Below are positions 42,653 to 51,062 of a DNA stretch of 64,000 nt, one piece after another. The stretch spans positions 1,513,501 to 1,577,500 of the forward strand of contig CP002084.1 in the NCBI GenBank assembly GCA_000143165.1, written 5' to 3'. This stretch comes from Dehalogenimonas lykanthroporepellens BL-DC-9. Lineage in GTDB: Bacteria > Chloroflexota > Dehalococcoidia > Dehalococcoidales > Dehalococcoidaceae. Position 1 is the first letter of the stretch. Each line of letters starts with the position of its first letter. The position numbers were made by a program, and so were the translations under genes. The notes beneath the pieces are model-generated. The model had not been told where the DNA came from and made no database searches. It saw only the letters and a program-made list of their open reading frames with translations.

Positions 42653-42733
42653 TGAGCGATAGCCGAGTCTATCTTTCCCTGACGATTCCGGCAATTGCTG
42701 TCCCGTCCGCCGGTTGTCTCTGCCTGTGTCTTT

Positions 42734-42757
42734 AGCCTCCCCGGTTGGGGGGAGGCT
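42734..42757 (+). terminator. Hairpin after the reductase gene
   Basis: A 9-bp stem (AGCCTCCCC pairing with GGGGAGGCT) with a 6-base loop, 80 bp after the stop and 85 bp before the next gene. Followed by TCT only. May reduce transcription into the ABC genes rather than end it. Confidence 0.5.
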
Positions 42758-42841
42758 TCTCCGCGCTGTCCGGTGCGCTCAGGTGGCGTCCGGTCAAGCC
42801 TGATTATTCAGTATTTATCATTATTTGTTTAAGGAGAAATC

Positions 42842-43855
42842 ATGAAACGCTGGTGGCTCAAGATAATAACCGTTCTGACACTTTCGATAATCGTCCTGGC
42901 CGGTTGCAGCCCTTATGAGGGCAATATCGATGCTTCGAGTGACGGTTATACCGTCCGCATCGGGTTTCCCACCGGGGCTCGGGATACCGCCGCCCCTGAC
43001 GGCCCCGACCTGTGGGCGCTGAAAAATGGGTTCTTCGAGGAAGAGTTCGGTGCCTCCAACATCAAAATTGAATATATCCCCTTCCTGGGGGCCGCCCCGG
43101 CCATCAACGAAGCCCTGGCCGCCGGCTCTCTGGACATCGCCGTTATCGCCGATATCGGCGCTCTCATCGGCAAGGCCGCCGGGCTGGGTACTTCTCTGGT
43201 CGCCATGGCCGCCCCCGACGGCACCCCCTGGTGGCTGGTGGCGGCGCCCGGTTCAACCCTGAGTTCGGTGGAGGAGCTCCGCGGTAAAAAAGTGGCTACT
43301 GTCAAGGCTACTCTGCCGCATTTCTATCTGCTGGAAGCACTCAAGGCCCATGGCATGACCGAAAAGGACATCCAGTTCATCCACATGACTCTGCCTGATG
43401 CCGAACAGGCTTTGCGCGCCGGCCACATCGATGCCGCGGTCACCGGTACCTGGATGGGTGTCAAACTGCTGGATGAAGGCTTCCGGGTACTGGATTCCAC
43501 CATTGAAACTCCGGTCGGACGGGGCACCTCGGTCATCGTCGCCCGCGACGGCTTCATCGCCGAACATCCGGATTTCTTTTCCCTGTTCTTCCAGGCGCGT
43601 CAGCGCGGCCTGGACTGGGCTAACGATAACCGTGACGCCGCCTTCGACCTGCTGTCAGCCAATGCCGGCGGTATTCCCCGGGCGTTGCTGGAACCCATTT
43701 ACGCCGATCCTTTCCACTATGACATGACACTGAACCAGGATGTTCTGGCCCGGATAGATCTGGGCGGGCAGTTTCTGCTGGACCTGGGTATCACCCGCAA
43801 TCCGGTAGATGTCGCCGCCTGGATAGACCTGGCCCTCGCTTATGGAGGCTCTTAG
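42842..43855 (+). CDS. ABC substrate-binding lipoprotein, sulfonate/taurine/nitrate type
   Basis: 337 aa from ATG 42842 after AAGGAGAAATC. Lipobox VLAGC anchors it outside. The NMT1/SsuA-like fold is visible: GFPTGARDTAAPDG, a second segment with FLGAAPAINEALAAGSLDIAVI, and the hinge TTVSS-type GKKVATVKATLPHFYLLEAL. Likely binds a small sulfonate, sulfate ester or similar anion for import by the following permease and ATPase. Ligand inferred from the cluster. Confidence 0.85.
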   Translation: MKRWWLKIITVLTLSIIVLAGCSPYEGNIDASSDGYTVRIGFPTGARDTAAPDGPDLWALKNGFFEEEFGASNIKIEYIPFLGAAPAINEALAAGSLDIAVIADIGALIGKAAGLGTSLVAMAAPDGTPWWLVAAPGSTLSSVEELRGKKVATVKATLPHFYLLEALKAHGMTEKDIQFIHMTLPDAEQALRAGHIDAAVTGTWMGVKLLDEGFRVLDSTIETPVGRGTSVIVARDGFIAEHPDFFSLFFQARQRGLDWANDNRDAAFDLLSANAGGIPRALLEPIYADPFHYDMTLNQDVLARIDLGGQFLLDLGITRNPVDVAAWIDLALAYGGS

Positions 43856-43864
43856 GAAGACGTC

Positions 43865-44668
43865 ATGGCTGACCATATCAATCGCCTGTCCGTAACCGCC
43901 CGACTGCCCCGATTGCGACTACCGATCGGGCTGGTTCTGCCGCTCCTGCTCATCGGGCTTTGGTGGGCCGGCGTTGCCGGCGGTGTCCTGCGCGAGCATT
44001 TCTTCTCGACACCCGGGGCGGTGTTCGATACGTTGTTCAGTCTGGCCGCCGACGGGACGCTGGCAACCGAATTCCGGGACACCTTCCAGCGTCTGCTGGC
44101 CGGGGCCGGCATCGGTTTCACCACTGGTATGCTACTGGGCGGCTTGACCGGGTATACCCGCTGGGTGGAGAAAATCCTGGACCCCACCGTCCAGGGCCTC
44201 CGGGCGGTGCCGGCGGTGGCCTGGATACCCTTTCTGATTCTGACACTGGGTATTGCCGATGCGCCCAAGATTGCCATGATTGCCATCGCCATCTTCTTCA
44301 CCGCCTACGTCAACACCTTCGCCGGTGTCCGCAGTACCGACCAGAAGCTCATCGAGTTGGCCCGGGCTTACCGTCTGTCGCGTGCCGTGGTTATCCGGCG
44401 CATCATAATTCCCTCCGCCAAGCCCCAGATTTTCGTCGGCCTCCGGCTGGCGGCCGGTATCGCCTGGATCGTAGCCGTCTTCAGTGAAATCCTCATCGGT
44501 AACTCCGGTCTGGGCGTTCTGCTCAATGACGGCCGCACCCTGGGCCGGCCTGACCAGACCATTGCGCTGATGCTGGTGCTGGCGACAGCCGGCAAGCTGA
44601 CCGACGGCTTGATCCGCCTGGCGGAGCTTCGGGCTACCCGCTGGCGAGCTACTTTTGCCGGAGAATGA
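43865..44668 (+). CDS. ABC transporter permease, SsuC/TauC-like
   Basis: 267 aa from ATG 43865 after CTTAGGAAGACGTC. Six helices with the BPD_transp_1 coupling loop EAA-like motif (IELARAYRLSRAVVIRRIIIPSAKPQIFVGLRLA). Partner of the ATPase at 44679. Typical length for the sulfonate/taurine/nitrate importer group. Confidence 0.9.
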   Translation: MADHINRLSVTARLPRLRLPIGLVLPLLLIGLWWAGVAGGVLREHFFSTPGAVFDTLFSLAADGTLATEFRDTFQRLLAGAGIGFTTGMLLGGLTGYTRWVEKILDPTVQGLRAVPAVAWIPFLILTLGIADAPKIAMIAIAIFFTAYVNTFAGVRSTDQKLIELARAYRLSRAVVIRRIIIPSAKPQIFVGLRLAAGIAWIVAVFSEILIGNSGLGVLLNDGRTLGRPDQTIALMLVLATAGKLTDGLIRLAELRATRWRATFAGE

Positions 44669-44678
44669 GGTACTGTTT

Positions 44679-45419
44679 ATGAGTTCCATCGATTTCAGTC
44701 ATATTTACAAAAGCTACCCCGGCGCCGGGTTGGTGCTGGACGACTTCAATTTCACCGTACCGTCCTCCGGTTTCGTTTCTCTGGTGGGGCCGACCGGTTG
44801 CGGCAAATCCACCCTGCTCCGGTTGGCCCTGGGGCTGGATACCCTCGACGAGGGCGAAATCCTTTACGGTATCGCCCGCCCAACGCGCTCCATCGCCTTC
44901 CAGGAGCCCCGCCTTCTGCCTTGGCTGTCGGTCAGGGATAACCTGGAACTGGTTCGCCACCGCTACCCGTCCGGCGACATGGATGTCGATGAACTGCTGG
45001 CACTGGTGGGCCTCAGCCGCTTTGCCGATGCTTACCCCAAAGTCCTGTCCGGCGGCATGGCCCAGCGGGCGTCGCTGGCCCGGGCGCTGGCGGTCGACCC
45101 TGATGTTCTTCTGCTGGACGAACCTTTCAGCGCCGTCGACGCGCTGACCCGTATGAAACTGCAGGATGCCCTGGTGCGCATCTATACCGCCCGCCCTCGT
45201 ACCACCATCATGGTGACCCACGATATCGATGAAGCCCTGCTCACCAGCCGTCAGGTGCTGGTACTCTCAGCCCGTCCGGCCCGTATCGTCGATGTAGTGG
45301 AGATACCAGCCGGTTACCCGCGGCATCGCTCGGACGCTACACTTTTCCATCTCAAAGCCCGGATTCTCCGGGGGCTGGGTTTGGAGGATGAAGCGATGGC
45401 CGCAGGCACCGGCATCTGA
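44679..45419 (+). CDS. ABC transporter ATP-binding protein, SsuB/TauB-like
   Basis: 246 aa from ATG 44679. Walker A GPTGCGKST, signature LSGGMAQRASLARALAV, Walker B VLLLDEPFSAVD, and the H-loop VTHDIDEALL. Drives uptake through the upstream permease. Frame open 8 codons further upstream inside the permease 3' end. Confidence 0.93.
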   Translation: MSSIDFSHIYKSYPGAGLVLDDFNFTVPSSGFVSLVGPTGCGKSTLLRLALGLDTLDEGEILYGIARPTRSIAFQEPRLLPWLSVRDNLELVRHRYPSGDMDVDELLALVGLSRFADAYPKVLSGGMAQRASLARALAVDPDVLLLDEPFSAVDALTRMKLQDALVRIYTARPRTTIMVTHDIDEALLTSRQVLVLSARPARIVDVVEIPAGYPRHRSDATLFHLKARILRGLGLEDEAMAAGTGI

Positions 45420-45450
45420 GGCGACCGATTGTTGAGATAAGGAGGACTTC

Positions 45451-46896
45451 ATGTCCGTAAGTGTTTTTCCCACCGGAACCACCATCTATGAACCGGAATC
45501 AGCCTGGAACGGTTTCACCATGCTGACCACCATGGACGGGCAGGCCCGCCTGGTGGATATGAACGGCCGTCCGGTCAAGACCTGGGAAGGCTACGCCGGC
45601 TTTCCCAACAAGATACTTCCCGGCGGCCACCTGTTGACCAGTTCCGGCGTTCGTAATCCCAAATATGGTTTCCAGGACCAGCTTGACCTGGTTCAGCTTG
45701 ACTGGGACGGCAACGTCATCTGGCGTTATGACCGTCTGGAATATATCGCAGATCCGGAAGAAAAGCCCCGCTGGATGGCCCGTCAGCATCATGACTTTCA
45801 ACGCCAGGGCAACCCGGTCGGTTATTACGCGCCGGGGCAGGAGCCGCAAACCGCCGAAGGCAACACCCTGTTGTTGTGCCACCGTAACTACGACCGTCCC
45901 GATATCTCGGAGCGTCAACTGCTCGATGACGTCATCATCGAAGTGGACTGGCACGGTCACCTTCTGTGGGAATGGCAGTGCGCCGACCATTTCGAGGAGT
46001 TGGGTTTCTCTTCTCGAGCCCGGCAGGCTATATCTCAGCATACCAACGCGCTCAATATCGGAGAGGGTTTCGGTGATTGGATGCATCTGAATTCTCTTTC
46101 AGCGCTCGGCCCCAACCGTTGGTATGATGCCGGCGACCGCCGTTTCCATCCGGATAACCTCATCTGGTCCAGCCGCCAGTCCAACATCCTGGCTATCGTA
46201 GATAAGCAGACCGGCGCCGTCGTCTGGCGCGTCGGCCCCGACTACCGTCAAGGTCCGGCCCAGAAACTGGGTTGGATCATCGGCCCCCACCTGGCCCATC
46301 TGATTCCCCGTGGTCTGCCCGGCGAGGGCAATATACTGGTTTTCGACAACGGCGGCTGGGGCGGCTACGGCGCCCCCAACCCGGCTTCCGTCACCGGTGT
46401 CAACCATGCTGTCCGGGATTCTTCCCGGGTGCTGGAGTTTGACCCGGTCAGTCTGGACATCGTATGGCAGTACACTGCCGCCGAAGCCGGCTTCATCACC
46501 CCCATCTACGGCTCCCGCTTCTACTCCAGCATCGTCTCCGGCGCCCAGCGCCTGCCTGACGGTAATACCCTGATTACGGAAGGCGTCGGCGGCCGGGTCT
46601 TCGAAGTCACCCCGGATCACCGGCTGGTCTGGGAGTTCGTCAACCCCTGGTCGGGCGCTCTGGGTAACCTGGTTTACCGCGCTTACCGGGTACCTTATGA
46701 ATGGGTGCCGCAACTCTCCCGACCCGCGGAAATCCCGGTGCCCCGGTTGGATGTCGGTACGTTTCGCGTGCCTGCGGCTTCGGCGTCCGTCACGCCTGAT
46801 ATTTCCGCTGGTGCAGGCTCCGTTACGCCGTCCGCGGAAGCCCAGTTCTGCGTCCTGCCCGACCAGCCGGCAGTAAAGAGAAAGGAGGACAGGTGA
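45451..46896 (+). CDS. Arylsulfotransferase (ASST)-family protein
   Basis: 481 aa from ATG 45451 after ATAAGGAGGACTTC. Six-bladed propeller-like repeats with LVDMNGRPVKTWEG, VQLDWDGNVIWRYD, HHDFQRQGNPVG, HTNALN, DRRFHPDNLIWSSRQSN and LPDGNTLITEG, characteristic of arylsulfate sulfotransferase-type (Arylsulfotran) proteins. Known members move sulfate from an aryl sulfate to an acceptor. No signal peptide is visible, unlike periplasmic ASSTs, so it is probably cytoplasmic. In this cluster it might release sulfate or sulfite precursors from imported organosulfur compounds. Confidence 0.85.
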   Translation: MSVSVFPTGTTIYEPESAWNGFTMLTTMDGQARLVDMNGRPVKTWEGYAGFPNKILPGGHLLTSSGVRNPKYGFQDQLDLVQLDWDGNVIWRYDRLEYIADPEEKPRWMARQHHDFQRQGNPVGYYAPGQEPQTAEGNTLLLCHRNYDRPDISERQLLDDVIIEVDWHGHLLWEWQCADHFEELGFSSRARQAISQHTNALNIGEGFGDWMHLNSLSALGPNRWYDAGDRRFHPDNLIWSSRQSNILAIVDKQTGAVVWRVGPDYRQGPAQKLGWIIGPHLAHLIPRGLPGEGNILVFDNGGWGGYGAPNPASVTGVNHAVRDSSRVLEFDPVSLDIVWQYTAAEAGFITPIYGSRFYSSIVSGAQRLPDGNTLITEGVGGRVFEVTPDHRLVWEFVNPWSGALGNLVYRAYRVPYEWVPQLSRPAEIPVPRLDVGTFRVPAASASVTPDISAGAGSVTPSAEAQFCVLPDQPAVKRKEDR

Positions 46897-47903
46897 TGAC
46901 CGGCAGGAATTCCTCTCCCGGCACCCGAAGTCCCAGGGCGTGCCGGTGGCGGGTTTACGACGATATTGTTCAGACTATCGGCCGCCGGGACGACCCCACC
47001 CCGATGGTGCGCCTGAACCGACTGGTGGACACTCCGGATTATCAGCTTTACCTGAAGCTGGAGCGTCACAATCCTTTCGGCTCGGTCAAGGACCGGGTTG
47101 CCCTGGAAATGCTACGAGACCTGGAATCTGCCGGACGGACGGTCATCGAGGCTTCTTCCGGCAATACCGGTCTGGCACTGGCGGGCATAGCCGCCACCAT
47201 GGGCATCCCGGTGGAAATCGCTGTGCCCGAGGGCGTCCCGGAAGAGAAGAAGGCCATGTTGCGCCTGCTGGGGGTCAGGATATGGGAAACCGATGATGCT
47301 CTCTGCCCCCGTTTCCCGTCGGAGGGGGCTCGGGGCCTGGTGGACGCCATGGTCAACAGTCCGGCTACCCGGGACCATTACCTCAGCCCCAATCAGTACG
47401 AAAGCCGGCTCAATGTCCAGGCTCATTACCGTCATACCGGGCCGGAAATTCGCCGCCAGGCCGCTGTGGTCGGCACTCTTACCCATTTCTTCGCCGGGTT
47501 CGGTACCTGCGGCACCATCTCAGGTGTCGGCCGTTATCTTAAAAAGCATTCGCCCGCTGTCCGGGTCATCGGTGTTGAGCCTTCCTCTCCCGCTCATAAA
47601 CTGCCGGGGCTGAAGCGGATTACCGGCCTGCCTGAAGAGCTGGTACCCGGCATTCTTGACCTGGATGTCGTTGATGCCCGCGAATCGGTTACTGACGAGG
47701 AGGCTTACGACACCGCTATCGCCCTGGCGCGCCGGGAAGGCATTCTGGTCGGGCCGACTACCGGCGCTATCGTGGCCGCCGCCTTGCGCCACGCCGCGAA
47801 GGGGCCGGGCATGGGGGTGGTCATCGCCCCGGACGACGCCTTCAAATACGGTCAGTTCTACACTCGATATCTGGACGATAAGGAGGCAAAAAGTGAGCAT
47901 TGA
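46896..47903 (+). CDS. Cysteine synthase / PLP-dependent beta-elimination family
   Basis: 335 aa from ATG 46896 (TGATG with the previous stop; AAAGGAGG upstream). PLP lysine in NPFGSVKDRVA, the asparagine loop EASSGNTGLALAG, the phosphate loop GTCGTISG and the C-terminal GPTTGAIVAAAL. Makes cysteine from O-acetyl- or O-phosphoserine with sulfide, or is a cystathionine beta-synthase-like variant. It fits the sulfide product of the reductase. Confidence 0.92.
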   Translation: MTGRNSSPGTRSPRACRWRVYDDIVQTIGRRDDPTPMVRLNRLVDTPDYQLYLKLERHNPFGSVKDRVALEMLRDLESAGRTVIEASSGNTGLALAGIAATMGIPVEIAVPEGVPEEKKAMLRLLGVRIWETDDALCPRFPSEGARGLVDAMVNSPATRDHYLSPNQYESRLNVQAHYRHTGPEIRRQAAVVGTLTHFFAGFGTCGTISGVGRYLKKHSPAVRVIGVEPSSPAHKLPGLKRITGLPEELVPGILDLDVVDARESVTDEEAYDTAIALARREGILVGPTTGAIVAAALRHAAKGPGMGVVIAPDDAFKYGQFYTRYLDDKEAKSEH

Positions 47904-48114
47904 GGAATTCGACCTGTCCGGTTATGTCTGCCCTTTGTCCCGCATCAAGGCCGCCGAAGTCATTGACAGCTTGACGCCGGGACAATTCGCCCGTCTCATT
48001 GTCGGAGACGGTGATTCTCTTAAAAGCGTGGCCCAGGAACTCAAAGCCAGGGAACTTCTTCCGGAACTGAAACATCTCTCCGACGGCCGTTTTACCCTGC
48101 TTTTCACCCGCTAG
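47893..48114 (+). CDS. TusA-like sulfur-carrier protein
   Basis: 73 aa from GTG 47893 after AAGGAGGCAAAA, overlapping the cysteine synthase gene by 11 bp. The TusA-fold signature DLSGYVCPLSRIKAAEVID contains the sulfur-carrying Cys in a CPxx motif. A small carrier for persulfide sulfur. Confidence 0.88.
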   Translation: MSIEEFDLSGYVCPLSRIKAAEVIDSLTPGQFARLIVGDGDSLKSVAQELKARELLPELKHLSDGRFTLLFTR

Positions 48115-48122
48115 ACGAAAAG

Positions 48123-48151
48123 AAACCGACCCGGGATGACCGGGTCGGTTT
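48123..48151 (+). terminator. Terminator of the sulfur gene cluster
   Basis: A 12-bp perfect stem (AAACCGACCCGG pairing with CCGGGTCGGTTT) with a GATGA loop, 8 bp after the TusA-like stop. Followed by GCATTTG; it could serve both strands since the next gene is convergent. Confidence 0.75.
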
Positions 48152-48174
48152 GCATTTGAGGGTATAAGCCGGAA

Positions 48175-48615
48175 TCAACGAGTCGAAAAACGAAGGCCGA
48201 GGCGGGATTTCAGCATTTTGAACCGGTAATAGAGGACACAGCCCAGACAGTAGCCGGCCAACGCGGCCGTCACCACCACCGCCAGCACACCGGCCACGAT
48301 ATAACCGGCCAGCGGAAGACCGGCCAGGAAAAAGCCCGACGCCAGACCCAGAAACAGCACCGCCAGGGTATTATTGAACCGCGCCAGTTCCCGCGACTCG
48401 GTCCTGGAAGCCGCCAGCCGCTTTGTCAGAAACGGACGGGCGGCGCGGATGAACAGATTGCCGCGGATACCCCATATCAGCCCGCCCAGTTCTACGGCCA
48501 GCACCAGTCCGATGAAAACCGGACTGCCGGTCACCGCCGCCAGAGCGACGAACAGGATGATGCCTGCCTGATTGGCTTTCAACAGCACCGAAGGTATTTC
48601 ATTGGTTGTCGGCAT
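48175..48615 (-). CDS. DUF4395-like membrane protein
   Basis: 146 aa from ATG 48615 after AAGGAGGCCTCACC. Four helices, an amphipathic RFNNTLAVLFLGLASGFFL segment and a C-terminal YCLGCVLYYRF motif, all seen in DUF4395 proteins. These often accompany sulfurtransferases or thioredoxins; function unknown. Its place beside the sulfur genes is suggestive. Confidence 0.75.
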   Translation of the reverse strand: MPTTNEIPSVLLKANQAGIILFVALAAVTGSPVFIGLVLAVELGGLIWGIRGNLFIRAARPFLTKRLAASRTESRELARFNNTLAVLFLGLASGFFLAGLPLAGYIVAGVLAVVVTAALAGYCLGCVLYYRFKMLKSRLGLRFSTR

Positions 48616-48746
48616 GGTGAGGCCTCCTTATTAAAAGTTGATAAAATAGAGCAACAAAGTCAACATATAAATAATAACAGGAGATGACCATCGTGTCAAA
48701 CGGGAACCGCCCGGATTGACGTAGTCGTCGCTGACAGGGTATATAA

Positions 48747-49348
48747 ATGATAAAAAAAATGGGGAAAAACAACTCCACCACCAAATACCTGAACGGCCAC
48801 TGCGACGTCGTCGGGGGCGCTATCGTCACCACTTCGCCGGAACTGATTGAACAGGTCTGTTTTCTGGTCAATGCGCTGGGGGCGGTCAGGTGCCGTTCGA
48901 TGCCTGGCTGGTTCTGCGCGGCGTTGAGACCCTGTCACTGCTCATGGCCCGCCACCAGGAAAACGCGCTCCGGGTCTCCCGTTTTCTGATCGGCAATCCC
49001 GCGGTCGCCCGGGTGTACTATCCCGGCCTGCCGGAACAGTCCGGTCACGAACTGGCCGCCCGTCAGATGTCCGGATTCGGCGGGGTGGTCTCTTTCGATG
49101 TCCACGGCGGGTTTACGGCCGCCGCTACTGTTTTGCGCCGGATGAAGCTGTTCTCCCTGGCGGAGTCGCTGGGCGGCGCCGCCTCGCTGGCCGAGCATCC
49201 GGCTACCATGAGCCACGCCTCCATGTCGGCTGAACACCGCGCGGCGGTCGGTATCGGCGACGGGCTGATCCGTCTTTCGGTCGGGCTGGAGCACGCCGAT
49301 GATCTCATCGCCGATCTGGACCAGGCGTTGTCCGGCCTTGATACCTGA
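48747..49348 (+). pseudogene. Cystathionine gamma-synthase/methionine gamma-lyase remnant, frameshifted
   Basis: The fragment starts just before the PLP-lysine segment (TTKYLNGHCDVVGGAIV) and lacks the first 180 to 200 residues of the Cys/Met-metabolism PLP family. Near 48886 a one-base loss shifts the frame: NALGAVxG-FDAWLVLRGVETL is split between two frames. The second part (GFGGVVSFDV, SLGGAASLAEHPATMSHASM, GLIRLSVGLEHADDL) is otherwise conserved. No functional product expected. Confidence 0.9.
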
Positions 49349-49404
49349 CACTTGTCAGTCCTGCAGTATGTCGCGTCCGCCGTATGAGTCAGGGGATTCC
49401 GCGG

Positions 49405-49656
49405 TTATGTTTTGCGGCCAACCGCTTTGGCGATAACCTCGACCAGGTCGGCCTTCGACGGCACCTTGCCTGATAGTACCAACTTTTCGTTCACCACCAG
49501 CGCCGGTGTCAGCATCACCGGGTATTCCATTATCCGCTCGATGTCTTTGACTTTTTCAATATCGGCCTCCAGCCCCAGTTCCTGAACCGCCTCACGGGTG
49601 AGGGACTCCAGTTGGTTGCATTTGGCGCAACCGGTACCCAGAATTTTAATTTTCAT
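49405..49656 (-). CDS. Thioredoxin-fold redox-active disulfide protein (CxxC)
   Basis: 83 aa from ATG 49656 after CAGGAGTGGAACCG. MKIKILGTGCAKCNQLESL carries the CAKC active site; PVMLTPALVVNEKLVLSGKVP holds the cis-Pro loop. Matches redox-active disulfide protein 2 (TIGR00412). Such small proteins often sit beside permeases of the COG0701 type, as here. Last gene of the arsenic-type operon. Confidence 0.92.
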   Translation of the reverse strand: MKIKILGTGCAKCNQLESLTREAVQELGLEADIEKVKDIERIMEYPVMLTPALVVNEKLVLSGKVPSKADLVEVIAKAVGRKT

Positions 49657-49677
49657 CGGTTCCACTCCTGTTCGCCC

Positions 49678-50706
49678 TCAGATTATACCGAATATAAGCC
49701 CCGCCATGGTGGACGATACCGCCACCAGTCCGAAGTAGGTGAAAGCCCGTTTATTACCCATCACCTGACGAATGACCAGCATACTGGGCAGTGACAGTGC
49801 CGGGCCGGCCAGCAACAGAGCCAGCGCGGGTCCCTTGTCCATCCCCAGTTCCAGAAAAGCTTTAACAATAGGGACTTCCGTCAGGGTGGCAAAATACATC
49901 AGGGTTCCCATGACGGAAGCCAGAGCGTTGGACGCCAGGTTGCTGGAACCCACGGTGCCGGCAACCATTTCGGCCGGGATGAGTTCCTTGACCACTCCGG
50001 CCAGGAATACCCCGCCTATCAGCCACGGCAGGATAAGTTTGACGAATGCCCAGGTTTCCCTGAGCCACTGATTTATCTCGTCGGCGTTGAAAAAACGCCG
50101 GAGTACCAAACCCAGCGTAATCAGCAGTCCCGCGGTTACTGCCCAGGCTGAGGCTGAAGCGAAAACCAGAATCCCGAACATGGTTCCGAAAAATGCCAGT
50201 GTCTGCCACAGGGGTTTTCCCCCGGCCTCATCATTCAGGAAAAGCTCCGGTCTGGCCCGGGTATCGGTTCGGTTGCCGAACAGCCGGGCCATGACCAATC
50301 CGATGACGATAGCCAGTCCTACCGCGCTCACCGCCCTGCCGATTCCCAGGTCCAGCCCCAGCAACCTCGCCGAATAGACGATAGCCAGCACATTTATCGC
50401 CGGTCCTGAGAACAGAAAAGTAGTTGCCGGGCCGATGCCGCCGCCACGTTTATAGATACCGGCAAAAAGCGGCAGAACGGTACAGGAACACACCGCCAGC
50501 ACACTGCCCGAAACCGAGGCTACGCCATAACTGAGTAACTTATTGGCCTGCGGGCCGAAATACCGGATGACTGCCCCGGATGATATGAAAACACCGATAC
50601 CCCCGGCGATGAAAAATGCCGGTATCAGGCAGGTCAGTACATGAGCCGACAGGTACTCCGCCAGCGCTTCGATACCGCCGCCTATCAGTCCGGCCAGGAA
50701 TTCCAT
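49678..50706 (-). CDS. COG0701-type permease (ArsP/DUF318-like)
   Basis: 342 aa from ATG 50706, 6 bp after the stop of the selenoprotein gene. Eight to ten helices, with a CSCTVLPLFAGIYKRG motif in the first half and a repeat-like LAGPALSLPSMLVIR in the second. ArsP proteins of this family export trivalent organoarsenicals through membrane cysteines. Its neighbours suggest a metalloid or thiol-linked export role. Confidence 0.88.
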   Translation of the reverse strand: MEFLAGLIGGGIEALAEYLSAHVLTCLIPAFFIAGGIGVFISSGAVIRYFGPQANKLLSYGVASVSGSVLAVCSCTVLPLFAGIYKRGGGIGPATTFLFSGPAINVLAIVYSARLLGLDLGIGRAVSAVGLAIVIGLVMARLFGNRTDTRARPELFLNDEAGGKPLWQTLAFFGTMFGILVFASASAWAVTAGLLITLGLVLRRFFNADEINQWLRETWAFVKLILPWLIGGVFLAGVVKELIPAEMVAGTVGSSNLASNALASVMGTLMYFATLTEVPIVKAFLELGMDKGPALALLLAGPALSLPSMLVIRQVMGNKRAFTYFGLVAVSSTMAGLIFGII

Positions 50707-50712
50707 GCGGGG

Positions 50713-51039
50713 CTATCCTTTGGCTTCGCCCATGACGTTCTTGAGTGCCGCTACCACTCTGTCCGGTCTGGCGTCGCCGGAGCTGACCACTTCGCCGTTG
50801 CAGGTGACCACGGGTAGCGCCCACGTGGAATAGGTGTCAAAGGCCTTAACCACTGGAGCGTACTTCGGGTCGTCGGTGTCTATGCTTTCGATATCGACGC
50901 AGGTAACCACAGCCCCCGCGGCTTCCTCCGCCGCTTTTTTGATTGCTTCAATCGTCTCCGACGATTGTCCTCTAGGGCCTCAGCAGGAGGCTCCGGCCTT
51001 GACCGGGTAATACACTATTTTGACTTCGGGTAAAGACAT
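50713..51039 (-). CDS. Probable thioredoxin-like selenoprotein (in-frame TGA after Cys)
   Basis: ATG 51039 follows AAAAGGAGAATGTAA. The frame encodes SLPEVKIVYYPVKAGASC, then TGA at codon 20 (50980-50982), then GPRGQSSETIEAIKKA and on to TAA at 50713, 108 residues in all. The C-terminal part has ALPVVTCNGEVV, a thioredoxin-like cis-Pro segment. The TGA lies where a redox protein has its second active-site residue (Cys-Sec), and a stable hairpin starts 12 bases after it. Both sides are conserved-looking coding sequence and the gene sits inside a compact operon. Alternatives: nonsense mutation or a sequencing error. No Sec machinery is in this window. Confidence 0.78.
50949..50967 (-). promoter_or_regulatory. 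Bacterial SECIS-like hairpin
   Basis: On the minus strand, CAATCGTC-GGA-GACGATTG forms a perfect 8-bp stem with a GGA loop. It starts 12 nt after the in-frame TGA and the loop is about 21 nt from it, within the 16-37 nt range of bacterial SECIS elements. A G among the first two loop bases, as in known elements, is present. The hairpin lies within the coding sequence. Confidence 0.7.
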
Positions 51040-51062
51040 TTACATTCTCCTTTTTATTTTAT

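Noticed and set aside
41114..42694. Long open frame antisense to the siroheme reductase
   Set aside because: It mirrors the high-GC codon use of the real gene; the sense strand carries all cofactor motifs.
48720..48770. Functional start for the PLP-enzyme fragment
   Set aside because: The first 180 or more residues and a frame-preserving base are missing.
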